A DNA stretch of 64,000 nt from Proteles cristata cristata (GCA_017311185.1 JAESUZ010005167.1:186001-250000), one strand, 5' to 3'. Numbered from the stretch's first letter, positions 33,341 through 48,300 are shown. Numbers and translations are program-made. Notes: generated from the letters alone by a model not told the origin.

Positions 33341-36300
33341 GTAAGGAGGCACTCATGATGGGAGGTGAGAACAGGATTGGCCTTACTGACCTTATCACCA
33401 TCTTAGTAGACTGAAGGGCAGAGAGACAGTAATGGCTTCTGGCTCAGCTTAGCAGTGTTGCGGGAAAACCTTACATCTGGGGGTTCAATTCTCAGCCTAG
33501 TCACTTTCTCAGTCCTCTGAACCTCAGTGGTTTTATCTATGAAATGGTGATAATCTCAGAGACAAGATAGCAGGTGAAAATATCTGGTACACAGTCATAT
33601 AATTGTGACCAAAGTTTCTAATGACAAGTTCGACAAGTTGACCTTAGTTGCAATACTTTTTTTTAAATTTTTTAAATGGTTTTTAAAATTTATTTCTGAG
33701 AGAGAAAGAGCCAGCATGAACAGGGGATGGTCAGAGAGAGAGAGGGAGATACAGAATCTCAAACAGGCTCCAGACTCTGAGCTAGCTGTCAGCACAGAGC
33801 CTGACGCGGGGCTTGAACCCACAAACTGTGATATCATGACCTGAGCCGAAGTCATGCGCTCAACCAACAGAGCCACCCAGGTGCCCCAACCTTTGTTGGA
33901 TTTCTTACCTTTAACTCATGAGACCATGAGCCTAACTGGAATTTGTATCATTACGCTTGGGCTTAACTTCAGGCTACACTCAGAGGGAAGGGACAGATCA
34001 CCTGATTGTACACATGAGCATCTGACACATAGCTAGGTCATATCATCTGTCATTCTGTGAGGATGGAATGTGCAGCTGGGTTCCTTCCATTCAACTGCGT
34101 ACTTGAGTGTAGCTTTAGGGTATGTCCAGAGAAAATTGCCCCCATGGCCTCTAGAGGTTACACGTGTCTACCCAAGTACTCAGTTTATTTCTCTTCAAGA
34201 GACAGATCAAGAAAGGTGCAACAGGGACATTAGGAGTTGAGTAGACAGTTCATGGTGCCCCAGCTACTGAGTCCCAGCTGGTGATGTCCACAGTGGGGAA
34301 AACTCACCCAACACTGTCTGTGGACAGAATTTACCTGCGACACAGCCAGAGAGTTAATATAGTTTTTAAATTTCCCATGAGCCTGCATTTATATGTTAGT
34401 ATTTAACTAAAGTGGGGGCTTCTCCCCATCACCTTCTTTGTCCTTTCTCTGAATTTCCATAATAATGCCAAGGGAGGGCATTTTTTAATATGCACTTTTT
34501 AAAATACACTTTGCATTTACTACTATGATTAGATGAACATTTCCATTATCCCCACTTTCTAGAAGATGGAACTGAGGTGCCAAGGGTTTAAATAACACAC
34601 AGAAACCAGCACATACCTAAGAAGGGAAAGGACAGGATTTGGGTCCAGGCTATCTGATTCTGCAATACATTATTTCACGTGGCCTCACAATTTGATGATA
34701 CCAAACATCTCTTCCTTCAGACTCTAAACTGACTTTCATCACTGCCCTGAGCAGTAATCTAGTTAAAGAACTTTTAAATCATAAGATGGGCTGGAGAGGG
34801 AAGAGGCAGAGAGCAAGAAGTGATGCCATCACTTTCCCCCAATTTATAACCCTCATAGGTAGTTCAAACATCAACCCGTGGAGACAACCCCCAAGTAAGT
34901 ATGACCCCAGGGGTGCCGATCTTTGTTGTGTTTTATATCATCATTGTTGATCCTTTCCCATTTCTTCATGTCTCCAAATTCTCCCCATCCCTAGCATCCT
35001 CATGCCAGTATATTTATTCTCCCAACACTTCTCACCTGTATGTTTCCACTTTGCTAATTGCCTTGGTCATAATCAGTGTCTCTCTGGTGATACATGAGGC
35101 CTGTCACCTAGCTGATGCTCAGTAAACACTGATGGAATAAAATGTTGAAACTTGCCTTACAAGCCCCACAGGGTTTGACATTGTTCCTATGAAAGACCCT
35201 CTAGAGGGTCCACTGTAGTCCACTCTGGCTTCCTGGACCTCCCTGTACAACTTAACAAGTACCATCCAAGAACTGATACATGGCCTGAGCAGCAATGCCA
35301 CCCAAACCATAATAGAGTGATAGAATTTATTTTAACTCACATTTTAATACATTTTTCAATAAAATATAAGTTAGAAAGCTAACACTTTTATGTGAAATCT
35401 TCTGACAGTGTGTATGTGTGTTTATGTGTGTATGCGTGAGTGTGTGTGGTGGTGGCAAATAATTGGTTATAAAACAATCATTTTTAGATTTTTATGTTTA
35501 TTTTTGAGAAAGCATGGACAGGGGAAGGGCGGGTGGGATGGCAGAAGATCCCAAGTGGGGTCTCTACTGAAAACAGCAAGCCCAACGTAGGCCTTGAACT
35601 CATGAACAGTGAGATCATGACCTGAGTCAAAGTTGGACGCTCAAACAACTGGGCCACCCAGTGCCCCAGCAAAGAATTGGTTATAAAAGAAAAGAAAGTA
35701 GTTGGTAAGCCGACAACTTATGTCCACAGGTGTAATAGAGGCCACTGGTTAGTAACCCCTGACTTTTCTTAGAAATTAAACCCTTTGTGACTCTAGGCTC
35801 CTAACATAGTATACACAGCTTCAATTGATTCCTAGAGCTCCTCCCAGATCTGTTCATGAGAGGTTGCATTCTGTCCAAATTCATTCATTCTGTCTCTCTG
35901 ATACTATATCCGTCCATCCATTCTTTCATTCATCTAAAGCTTAGTGAGCCCCTAACATGTGCCAATTACTATTCTAGATAATGGAGATACGAAAGTAACC
36001 AAAATGTGCAACACTTCATTTTTCCTCTATAGATTGTGTGATTCCCCATTTCATGTCCTAGGATAGGTGAGTACAGTGTCAGAGACCTTACATTTTATTT
36101 GTTTTGGCAAAAATCATGACAAACAATTTCTTCCTACCAACCCTTGATCCAATTTTATATTAAACATTGCTCAATAAACATAGTCAAATAGATATCAATT
36201 GTCATTGACTCTGGGTCTGGAGTTCTTTCTTGTCCAGCAAGAAAGTAGGTTGCAGGATTAAAAATGCAAGAGAGGCTAATGTCCAGGAGAAGACAAGAGT

Positions 36301-39300
36301 CCCGAATAAGGGTCCTTGTTCCATTTTTATTAGAATCAGAAGGCTGACAAATGTGGTGATGGGTGTGCAAAAAGAGACAATGAAATTGTGAACATTAACT
36401 CATGGGAATGAGGGAAAGGGGGTTTTGAAGGCAGATGTGAGGCCCCACCTCTGTTTACCTAAACTGGTCTAGGGGACAAGAAAGACAGACCATGCTACCT
36501 CAGAGTCAACAAGGCACCTTTCTTTTGTTAATTGACTCCACTTTGGGCAACTTCATCCCAGAGCAGTCTATAGCCCTATTTACTCATTTACCTACTTTGT
36601 TCCTTCCTTCCTATGAAAGCAGCTTTCTGGTATAGTATTAAGTTGGGGGGCGCTTCCGCCCTAATACCTAATCTTGTTAACTCATCATGGATGTTTTCAT
36701 CCTGAGAGTCCCTATTGCTATACCTTTGTGCTATCCTGGGGCCTTTGTCCCACTTTACCTATTCTGTGGCCTTTTCCCCCCAATTTACCTAATCTTATTT
36801 TCCTAATCCTGTTTACCCAAACTTGGATGTGTACATCCTATAGCCTTCTAATTCTTTATGCTATGTTACCCCGTCAGCACAGGATCAGGGAATTCCCAAG
36901 CTTATTCCCCACAATTAATCACAAAGCTTAAAAAAACAACCACCAATGGATGCCATTTCCTCACATTCCCTGGCTCTTTGTCCCATAATATTTGCCCAAA
37001 TAGATTAGTTTATGTGCCGCCAAAATTTCCAAGTTCCTTAACATTAAACAGTCAGATCTGCTGAGATTTCTCTGAGACAGAGACTCTGTGTTTTGTGGCT
37101 CCTGGTTTAATTCTGTAATTTTATGTTAGAAATTAATAACAATCTAAGGACCTGTGCAGTTCAAAAGGGTCTTTAAGTTCCTTTCAAACTATTAGACTTT
37201 TGTCCCAGCATCCCATAAAGGATTCCTTCTTGATACTCACAAAAAGGGTATATTTTTTATAATTCTAATACACATGTAGGGTCTGTGTCACTAGAATGTA
37301 AGTTCCATGACTGGAGCTGAAATCAGATGCTTAACCACTTGAGAGACCCAGGCAGCCCTTTCTTAATATTTCTTATAGAGAAAGTTTAACTGTAATGACC
37401 TCCCTCAATTTTTATTTATCTGAGAATAACCTAATTTCTCCCTCATTTCGAATGAGAATTTTGCCAACTATAGAATTTCTTTTTTTCATGTAATTAATTA
37501 AATTATTTTTTAATGTACATCTAAGTTAGCATACAGTGCAGCAATGATTTCAGGAACAGACTCCTTCATTCCCCTTACCTATTTAACACCCACCCACAAT
37601 CCCTCCAGCAACCCTTTGTTTGTTCTCTATGTTTAAGTCTCTTATGTTTTGTCCCCTTCCCTGTTATTATATTATTTTGCTTCCTTTCCCTTACGTTCCT
37701 GTGTTTTGTACCTTAAAGTCCTCATATGAGTGAAGTCATATGATATTTGTCTTTGTCTGACTGACTAATTTCACTTAGCATAATACCCTCTAGTTCCATC
37801 CATGTAGTTGCAAATGGCACAATTTCATTCTTTTTGAATGCTGAGTAATACCCCGTTGTATATATACACCACATTTCTTTATCCATTAATCCATCGATGG
37901 ACATTTGGGCTCTTTCCATACTTTGGCTATTGTTGATAGCACTGCTATAAACATTGGGGTGCATGTGCCCCTCTGAAACAGCATACCTGTCTCCCTTTGT
38001 TAAATACCTAATACTGCCCACATACACGGGCACCCTCCTACACTGTTGGTGGGAATGTAAACTGGTACAGCCCCTCTGGAAAACAGTGTGGAGGTTCCTA
38101 AGGAAACTAACAATAGAACTCCCCTATGACCCAGCAATAGCACTGCTAGGAATTTACCCAAGGGATACAGAAATGTTGATGCATAGGAGCACATGTACCC
38201 CAATGTTCATAGCAGCACTCTCCACAATAGCTAAAACCTGGAAAGAGCCTAAGTGTCCATCAACAGATGAATGGATCAAGAAGATGTGGTTTATCTATAC
38301 CATGGAATACTACATGGCAATGAGAAACAATGAAATCTGGCCATGTGTAGCAACATGGATGGACCTTGAGGGTGTTATGCTGAGCGAAATAAGTCAGGCA
38401 GAGAAGGACAAATATCATATGTGTGCACGTATAGGAGGATTAGGAGGAGCTTAACAGAGGACCAAGGGGGAGAAGAAGGGCGGAAATGGTGGGGGAAAGG
38501 GGGAGAGGCAAACCATGAGAGACTCTTGAATGCTGACAAAAACTAAGGACTGGTGGATGTGGGGGGGAGGAGGGGTGAGCATGGAGGATGGCACTTGTGG
38601 GGATGAGCACTGGGTGTTATGTGGAAACTAATTTGACAATAAACTATTTGTAAAAAAAAAGTAATAATAAAAAAAAATAAAATGCTAAAAAAAAAAATAC
38701 CTAATAGTGCAACTGCTGGGTCATAGTGTACTTCTATATTTGATTTTTTGTGGAACTTCCATACTATTTTCCAGAGTGTCTACACCAGTTTGCATTCCCA
38801 CCAGCAGTACAAAAGAGATCTTTCTCTACATCCCCACCCATATCTGTAGTTGCCTGAGTTGTTAATGTTTGCCTATCTATTCTGACAGGTGTGAGGTGGT
38901 ATCTCATTGTGGTTTTTATTTGTATTTCCCTGATGGTGAGTGATGTTGAACACTTTTTCATGTGTCAGTTGGCCGTCTGGATGTCTTCTTTGGAGAAGTG
39001 TCTATATATGTCCTTTTTCCATTTCTTCAGTGGATTATTCTTATTTTGGGGTTGAGTTTGATAAGTTCTCTATAGATTTTGGAACTACCCCTTTATTTGA
39101 TATGTCGTTTGCATATGTCTTCTCCCATTCTATCTGGTGCCTTTTAGTTTTGCTAATTGTTTCCTTCGCTGTGCAGAAGATTTTTATTTTGGTGAGGTCC
39201 CAATAGTTCATTTTTGTTTTTCTTTCCCTTGCCTCTGGAGACATGTTGAATAAGAAGCTGCTGCAGCCAAGGTAAAAGAGGTTCTTGCCTCCTCAAGGAT

Positions 39301-42300
39301 TTTGATGGCTTCCTGTCTTACATTTAGGTCTTTCATTAATTTTGAGTTTAGTTTTGTGTATGGTGTAAGAGTGTAGTCCAAGTTCATTTTTCTGCATGTC
39401 ACTGCCCAGTCTTCCCAGCACCATTTGCTGAAGAGACTGTCTTTATTCCATTGAATATTCTTTCCTGCTTTGTCAAAGACTAACGACCATATGTTTGTGG
39501 GTCCATTTATGGGTTTTCTATTCTGTTTCTTTGGTCTGAGTATCTGTTTTTGTTCCCGTACCGTACTGTCTTTATGATTACAGCTTTGTAATACATCTTT
39601 AAATCTGGGATTGTGATATCGCCAGCTTTGGTTTTCTTTTTCAATATTGCTTTGGCTATTCAGGGTGTTTTCTAGTTCCATTCAAAGTTTAGAATTGTTT
39701 GTTGTAGCTCTGTGAAGAATGCTGGTGCTATTTTGATAGCGAATGAGAAATGTAGAAATTCTTGATTGACAGCTTTTTACCCATCACTTCAAATATGAAA
39801 TCCTACTGTCTCCTGGCCTACCAACCACTAATAATCTTAGTAAGTATTCCTTATATATGATGAGTCGCTTTTCTTTTGCTGCTTTCAAGTTTTTGTCCTT
39901 GGCTTCTTCATTTGATTGTGTGACTCTGTGTGGATCTCTTTGGGTTTTCTTTCTTTTTTAATTTTTTTTATTTTAATATTTTTTGAATAGTTTATTGTCA
40001 AGTTGGTTTCCATATAACACCCAGTGCTCATTCCTACAAGTGCCCTCCTCCATGCCCATCTCCCCCCTTTGCCTCTCCCCATACACCCATCAATCCTCAG
40101 TTTGTTCTCAGCACTCAAGAGTCTTTCATGGTTTGCCTCCCTGCTTCTCCCCCAACATTTCTCCCCCCTTATTCTCCCCCACAATTTTCCGTTAAATTCC
40201 TCCTAACCCTCCTATACATGCAAACATATGGTAGCTGTCCTTCTCTGTCTGACTTATTTCGTTCAGCATAACACCCTCAAGGTCCATTTGCTACACATGG
40301 CCAGATTTCATTTTTTCTCATTGCCGTGTAGTATTCCATGGTACAGATAAACCATATCTTCTTGATCCATTCGTCCATTAATGGACACTTAAGCTCTTTC
40401 TATCTTTTGGCTATTGTTGAGAGTGCTGCTATGAACATTGGGGGTACATGTGCTCCTATGCATCAGCACTCCTGATTCCCTTGGGTAAATTCCTGAGAGT
40501 GCTATTGCTGGGTCATAAGGGAGTTCTAGTGTTAATTTTTTGAGGAACCTCCACACTGTTTTCTAGAGAGGCTGCATCAGTTTACATTCCCATCAACAGT
40601 GTAGGAGGGTGCCCGTTTCTCCTCATCCATGCCAGCATCTAGATTCCTCTGAGTTGCTCATTTTAGCCACTCTTACTGGTGTGAGGTAGTATCTCAGTGT
40701 GGTTTTGATTTGTATTTCCCTGATGAGGAGGGATGCTGAGCATCGTTTCATGTGTCTGTTGGCCATCTGGATGTCCTCTTTGGAGAAGTGTCTGTTCATA
40801 CCTTCTGCCCATTTCTTCACTGGGTTGTTTGTTTTTCGGGTGTGGAGTTTGGTGAGCTTCCTTTAGATTTTGGATATTAACCCTTTATCTGATATGTCAT
40901 TTGCAACTATCTTTTTCCATTCTGTCAGTTGCCTATTATTTTTATGGATTGTTTCCTTTGCCATGCAGAAGCTTTTAATCTTGATAAGGTCCCAATGGTT
41001 TATTTTTGCTCTTGATTCCCTTGCTTTTGGGGATGTGTCAAGTAAGAAATTGCTGTGGTGGAGGTCAAGGAGGTTGTTTCCTGCTTTCTCCTCTAGGGTG
41101 TTGATAGTTTCCTGTCTCACGTTCAGGTCCTTTATCCATTTTGAGTTTATTTTTGTGCATGGTGTGAGAAAATGATCTAATTTCATTCTTCTGCATGTTG
41201 CTGTCCAGTTCTCCCAGCACCATCTGTTAAAGATGCGGTCTTTTTTCCATTGGATACTCTTTCCTGCTTTGTCAAAGATTAGTTGGCTGTATACTGTTGG
41301 GTCCAATTCTAAGTTGTCAATTCTATTCCATTGATCTATGTGTCTGTTTCTGTGCCAATACCATGCTGTCTTGATGATGACAGCTTCGTAGTAGAGGCTC
41401 AAGTCTGGCATGGTGATGCTTCCTGTTTTGCTTTTCTTCTTCAATATTACTTTGGCTATTTGTGGTCTTTTGTGGTTCCATACAAATTTAAGGATAATTT
41501 TTTCTAGTTTTGAGAAGTACGCTGGTACAATTTTGATTGGGATTGCATTGAATGTGTAGATTCCTTTGGGTAGTAGTAACATTTTAACTATATTTATTCT
41601 TCTCTCTTTGGGTGTTCTTACTTGGAATTCATTGAGCCTCTTGTATTTAAACATCTATATATTGAATGAATAAATACTACTATATAAATTTATATTCAGT
41701 AAAATATACTTTTGCTTTTTTTCAGGTATTCTTTCTTCAGATAAGCTTATGGCTCCTTTCTCTCTCTTCTTCTCCAGGACTCCCATAATATGCATGTTGG
41801 CCTGCTTGTTTCTATACTGTGTGTCATGGGCTCTGTATACTTTCCCTACTGTTTTTTTTTTCTTTTTGCTTCCCAGACTCCATAATCAGACTAACTACAA
41901 GAAGGTACTCCTTCTTGTAAAGTTTTCAATACAGTGATTGTATTTTTCAGATCCACAATATCTGCTTGGTTCTCTTTTATAATTTCGGTCTCTTTGCTGA
42001 TATTCTCAGTATGTTCATATATTGTTTTTCTGATTTCCTTGGTTCCTTGTCTGTTTTCCTTAGCACTTTCACCATAGTTAAGAGAATCATTTTAACTTCT
42101 CTGTCTAGTAACTGAAACCTGTGTCTCTTTAGGTTAAGTTTCTGGAGATTTGTTTTATTCCTTTGAATGGCCAACATGACCTTGTGATCTGTTATTGAAC
42201 ATTGGACATTTGATAAAAGCAGCCATCTCTGTCTGTCATTACAGCCTGACTCCATGCAGAGAAAGGCCTCCAGTAATCTGACCACTGTGAAAACTTAAGT

Positions 42301-45300
42301 CTTCTCAGGTCTTCAGGTCTCGGGCATGTGTCTTTCCTAGGCCTCTGCATGTGCTTTTTTCCCCTCAAATTTCCCATATGTGATACTGCTTTTACATGTT
42401 TTAATTTCATTACAAGTCTCAAAGCTACTTCTTCTTGGGGCCCTAATATTTTAGTGTCTTCCTCTGCCTGTAATATCCCTTCACGGTGGCCACATTTCTA
42501 CAGTTTCCACTCAATGTGGCATCTGCCACTGCTTTCAGCCACCTCCAGTCTGATATTCAAACTATGTATGTCACCATTCCTATCTGAGCTCTGAGTGAGA
42601 TGAGGCAGAAATCATTCCCTTAGGCTGCCTCCAGACAAGCCAGAATACTGAAACAAATTCCAAAGGAGGGGCTGGGAATAGGATGGCTTCCTCCTGACCA
42701 CACTGCACAACACCAGAGAGGGGATGGAGCAAGGGTAAGCAGCAAAAACAATATAAAATTGCTTACTATTTAGAGGACGAGTTTTTATTGTTTGGGCGTT
42801 CACTGGTTGCTGCAGATCCCTGACTGTTTCTAGAGTTCCTACACAACTACTTTAGTCTGTTGATGACTTGATGTTTCTGTGAGGGACAAGGATTATTTTG
42901 GAACTTCCAGGTCTGCCTTCTTGCTTATTTTGCCTCCAGATGTACCTTAATTTTAAAAATAAATTCCCCAAATATTCAGGAATTAAATTAGTCTTTTGTT
43001 TTGTTGTAACAAGAATAATAAGGATAGTAATTTATTTTAATGTTCATTTGTGAGAGAGATCAAGAGACAACAGTGAGAGAGAGCGACAGACAGAGACAGA
43101 GAGATCAAGTGAGTGAGGGACACAGAGAGAGGGAAGCAGAGGATCTGTAGCAGCCATCCTTCTATGCTGACAGCAGTGAGCCCAATGCAGGGCTCGAACT
43201 TATGAACCATGAGATCACAACCTGTGCTGAAGTCGAACACTCAACAGACTGAGCCACCCAGGTGCCCCAATAATGGTACTAATTTCATTGACTACCTACC
43301 ATGTGTCCAGGCACTATCATATACACTTTATCTCTTTTAATAACTGATTTAAACTTTACTACTTTCTAGGTAGTATTGTACCCATTTCATAGATGAGAAA
43401 TGTACCCATTTTATACATAATAAAGCTGTGGCACAGAGGGGAACATAGTGTCCATATGAAACTAAGAGAGACACGTGGGGGGATGAAATTTTAAGGCTTT
43501 AACAGATGACATGGAGCTATTCATGGTTTGATGTGACTTTAAGGGAGGTGGCTGCAGTAGACCAGAAGAAATTGGCTAGATCATACCCTATCCATTTCTT
43601 TTGGTTCTATAAATGCCTTAAAAATGGGTCTCAGTTCTTAAGCTACATTTTCGTGTCACTATGGTAGTGATTGGCCAAGTAAGTACCCTTTTCCTCTAAC
43701 CTAGGAAGTAACACATGGTGTTTGATCTTGACCAGGAGGGAAAGAGAGTTTCAAACCCAGCCCTGTGGTGGGTGAATAACCAAGGGGACGAAGTGAAGTG
43801 GAGTTTCAGAGAGATGACAGACTTATCCCGCCGTGCAGCCAACGTCTTTACCCAGACCTGTGGCTTGCAACACGGAGACCATCTAGCCTTGATCCTGCCT
43901 CGAGTGCCTGAGTGGTGGCTGGTGGTCATAGGCTGCATCCGAGCAGGTAACTCAAAGAGATCTCAACATACTTTAGGTCTGGCCTAGAGTCGCTGGGTCC
44001 TGAAATATTAATATTTCCCAACTTTTTTTCTTATCCTTCATATCCTTTCTCTTTCACAGACCCCTTTCAATATTCTTTTACTCCTTCATATTCTCTCCTT
44101 CACACTTATACACCCTTAAACACAATGTCATAACTCTCTAATTCACACACACACACACACACGCACACATACACTTTTTCTTGCAAACTCATTTTTTGTT
44201 TTTAAAAATCCATCTATTGCTAACATTATGCCCCCGTCCCACACTGACTCATTTAACTATCAGTAGACATTGTGACATCCATAAACACAAGATAAACACC
44301 CATAAACCCTGGAGCATGCATCTGCTATGATCCATGACATTCTCCTCACATAACCAGAACAGAGTTATCACACAAGAAGTCTAACTTTGGTATAATATAC
44401 ATCCATAGTCATAGCCAAAATTCTTTAATTGTCCCAACAGGGTCTTTTGTAGTATTTGTTGTTGTTATTGTTGTTGTTGTTGTTGTTGTTAAAATCCAAA
44501 TCCGATAGAGGATCATGCATTGCATTGTGTTGTCAGGTCTCGTCAGTCTCCGTTAATCTAGGCTGTTCTGCATGACAACATCTTGGAAACGTCTAAGCCA
44601 GTTGTTTTGCAGAAGGTCCTACAAAATTTGTATTGCTGACTCATTCTTCAGGATTATATTCCGATAACAATTTTTAGTAGGAGCTCTAGAAGGACAACAT
44701 GCCTATCTCAGTGCTCTACATCAGGAGATATGTGAAGTCGGTTTCTCCTATCATTGGTGATATTATTGACAAATACTTTGCCTTAGAAGGCATTGTTTCC
44801 CTTTGTAATTAGTAAGTAACCTGTTCTGTAATACTTATGAGACTGTGAATATCCTGTCCCCCAAATGTCTTTCTCCCTATGACTTGAAAATCCATTGATG
44901 ATTCTTGATTGAATTGGATATTATTATGGTGGTTTTATAGGAGAATTTTCTAATTATGTTATTCCCTCTACACTTATTAATTAGTATTCTTCTGTAGAGA
45001 CTTCCATTCCCCTTTTAATTGCCTATCTATCTATATAATTTAGAATTGGTGTGGGACTCCTGAATTCTTTTTTGAATTGCTTTATAATGCATATATTTCC
45101 ACACAAATAAAATACTCCATTAATCCATCAAGGTCATATGGAATCAGGACAACAGAGAGAGTATAGAGAAGCCATGTCATCTGTAGAGCTAAGAGATGGC
45201 ACATGGGAAATCCAAGATACGAACTGAGCCCTCTGGGATAGGTAGAATAAAAGAAAAATAGAAGCAAAGGAAGGGAATTCCAAGAATGGGCATAGCACAT

Positions 45301-48300
45301 GCAGAGACTTAGAGTCAGGAGAAGCCTGTGTGAAGAATAGCCATGTTAAAATAGGGAATAGATTTGTGAGAGAAAAAGGTGGAAGTTGGGCAGTGCCTTC
45401 AGTGTTGGGTGGAGAGTATGGTGCTTTCCTGGAGAGAGGGCACAGGTGCTGGTGAAGAGTAGAAAAATGGAGGGGGAAAGTCAGTGTTCTGTGGAACCTG
45501 AACAAGTAAAGTATGGAAGATGGGTAGTAGAAAGCTTCAGGACGAGGCATCTGGTGGAGAGATTAGAACCCAATAGGGGCACACAAATACTTGAACTCTT
45601 GGAGATGGAAGATGGAAGGGAATGTAGAAAAGTTAAGAGGATAATGTCCTTAAATTTGGATGTGAAGAGTGAAGGAAAGAAGATTCAAGTTGACACAAGT
45701 GTCTGAAAGTGGAGGAAGTGAGAGGAGAAAAATGGAGGCAAGGATACAGCTAATCCTAATGTCAACAATATTGTCCTACTTATGTTTATAGTCCCAGATC
45801 TCATGTAAAGTAGGATACACCTGTCTACTGCTTTGATCCATCTAGCATAGAAGAGGTTAGGCCAGGCTTTTGAAATTTCAGTGTGCATAGGAAACCCTTG
45901 GAGAGCTTCTTAAAGTGCAAATTCTGGTTCAGTAGGATTGGGATGGGGTATGAGATTTTTGTGTCCTGGGTGGTGCTGATGGTACTGGCCCATGGATCAT
46001 ACTTTGTACAGTGAGAAGCTAGCAGATTTATATGCAGATAACCCAGGCCTGAAACCCAAAAGTTCCTCTTTTATCCCCAGGTATAATCTTCATCCCAGGA
46101 ACCACTCAGATGAAGGCCAAGGACATTCTCTACCGGTTACAAATGTCTAAAGCCAAAGGCATTGTGACCATAGATACCTTTGCCGCAGAGGTGGATTCTC
46201 TAGTTTCAGAGTGTCCTGCTCTGAAAACAAAGCTCCTGGTGTCTGACCATAGTCGTCAAGGATGGCTGGACTTCCGATCCCTGATTAAGTGAGTTTCTGA
46301 TCTGATGAATGTGTTTTCTAAGGAAGGACAGGAGAAGACCATTCATTCCCAAATACTGCATTTTCCCCCTGCTTTAAATGAAGAAATGTTAGTCTACTTA
46401 TCCAAGTCTCTCACAAATTCCTTTTGATTTCTAATACTAGAAGAACTGTTTTTTCCTCCAGTGTTGTAAACTTCCATTTTTCTGACTCCAAGCCCCTCAC
46501 ATTGGATCCCCAGGGATCCAAAAGAAGGAAATACGACTTCTCTCCTTTTGTACTGAATCCCTTTGCAGATCAGCATCCCCAGATCACACCTGTATTAAGT
46601 CAAAGACGCTGGACCCAATGGCCACCTTCTTCACCAGTGGGACAACAGGCCTTCCCAAGATGGCAAAACATAGTCATGGACTTGCCTTGCGATCCTCTTT
46701 GCCTTCATGGTAGGAAAGAAGGCATTGACTTAGATGCTGGGCCACACGCCTGGGGTGGTATGTGCATGTGTGTGTGCATGTGTGTGAGCACACATGTGGG
46801 TTGGGAAAAGAGCTCTACATAGAATTGACTCACCCTGTTTCTTCCGTCTGGGCTCATTGGTTCAGACTCCTGAGAGTCTTGACAGGTAGACACTGGGAAT
46901 CCTAATGGTTTGCTGACAGGGGCCTCTGGAGACCAAGAAGGCCCATTTAGGTCCTGCCTGAGCACCTTTATAAGAGGTGTGTAAGAAGTGTGGGTGGAGA
47001 CCGCAAGCATTCAGCAAACCACAAAAGTGACAAGCCATTGTGTCCCTGTCAATTGACTCAGGGTTTGGTGGCAAAAGACAGAATGTTTTAACAATGTCAC
47101 CTGAAGTGACCGGTCCTTTCCATTTCCCAATTATGAACAAATGAAACTTGGAGCTACTTAGTCATGAGCTCTTGGGAAAAAGGGTAATGGAACCAAGCAA
47201 CAACATGCCACTGCCCCTAATCTAGAAAATCAATCATAGAGGTTGAAGCTGTAGACTTGGGTTAATCATTTAATCCATTTTAAACCGAGCCTCTTCTTCT
47301 CTCTGTCCCTACTCCAGATAAAAATATTCAGACCAGAAGAAGTTCCATATATTTTCTAACTTATTAACCAGACCAGAGGTCAGAGAAGACTTTTTTTTGT
47401 GGACAGTGCAGCATTATGTGCAGATGCAGCGTTATGCAATGATAGCAGTTGAGTAGCAAAACCCTGGAAGAATGGGGGTGGAAAGAAGGCAAGGGCTTTC
47501 TGTGCAGTCTGAATGACAAGAGCAGAGGCACAAAGATATTAAAATTGGCAAAGGCACAAAGATATTAAAATTGGCATTATAAACTACAGAGACTTTGGGA
47601 TATCTTGTGCTCAGCCTATGTGATAAGGGACATATGGAAGGAGTTGGGAACCAGTGAGCAGGGCCCAGGATCTAGTGGCCTTGGTATAGAGTTTAGAGTC
47701 TTAGACAAATGACGAGGAGGTTTTGAGGCAAAGGGATGTATTTCAGCTAGGGAAAGCCCTAATCAGATTTGTGTTTTTAGAAGATTACTGTGGCTGCAAG
47801 ATGAAGGGAGGCAGGAGAGATTAGGATCGGTTCGAGGTGCCTGAGGGACACTGCAGAAGAGATGTCCAGTGGGTACTTGGGTGTGAAGCTGAGAAGACAG
47901 GTCTTCCTAGCTAGTAATATTCTGTGGGTGAGCCACAATCCTAAGAGGGCTGTGATGAGGGAGGGTGGATTGTTTATCCAAGCCCTCCCCTGCTAATAGT
48001 AAAGCTCCTCAGAGCCATAGTCTGCTAATAGGAGGATTGTGTTTTCTCAAGGAGTTACACACAGACGTACCTCAGGAGCAGTAAGATAGGATAGCGAAAT
48101 GAGAAACCTTTCCCACCCTGCTTTTCGTTTAATGCCCTAGTGGATAATTGTTTCCAGTCCTTTGCCAAATGTAATATTAAGTAGTGTTCTCTCCCTCTCT
48201 CCCTCAATCCCTCTCTCTCTTTCCCTTTATCTTTCTCCATCACAAATGACAGAAAGCCAAATCTAACCCTCTTTAGGCCTAAGAGTGAAGAAAGGAATTT

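Larger units (their letters stand above)
37485..42945 (-). mobile_element. Old near-full-length L1 LINE split by two younger L1s, minus
   Basis: The segments are 37485-38017 (3' UTR and ORF2 end), 38694-39980 (ORF2 then ORF1-like text) and about 41700-42945 (ORF1 N-terminal side and 5' UTR, ending near TTATTTTGCCTCCAGATG). All are antisense and in the correct element order. Younger L1 copies occupy the gaps. ORF2 is partly deleted and full of stops. The element fills much of ACSM1's first coding intron, in opposite orientation to the gene. Confidence 0.85.
43947..46080. other. ACSM1 intron with small repeats
   Basis: It contains an (AC)n run at 44146-44165, a (TTG)n run at 44455-44491, and a MER5A-like DNA transposon at about 45865-46015. 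Open frames at 45134-45706 have no domain and lie on both strands. Confidence 0.6.

Noticed and set aside
37954..38454. 166-codon open frame with conserved-looking protein
   Set aside because: It is the L1 ORF2 C-terminus plus a few codons of the surrounding old L1.
43715..43735. ATG just before ACSM1 coding exon 2 as an alternative start
   Set aside because: It lies inside the acceptor region; residues after the AG junction continue directly from the first coding exon, and the family match begins there.
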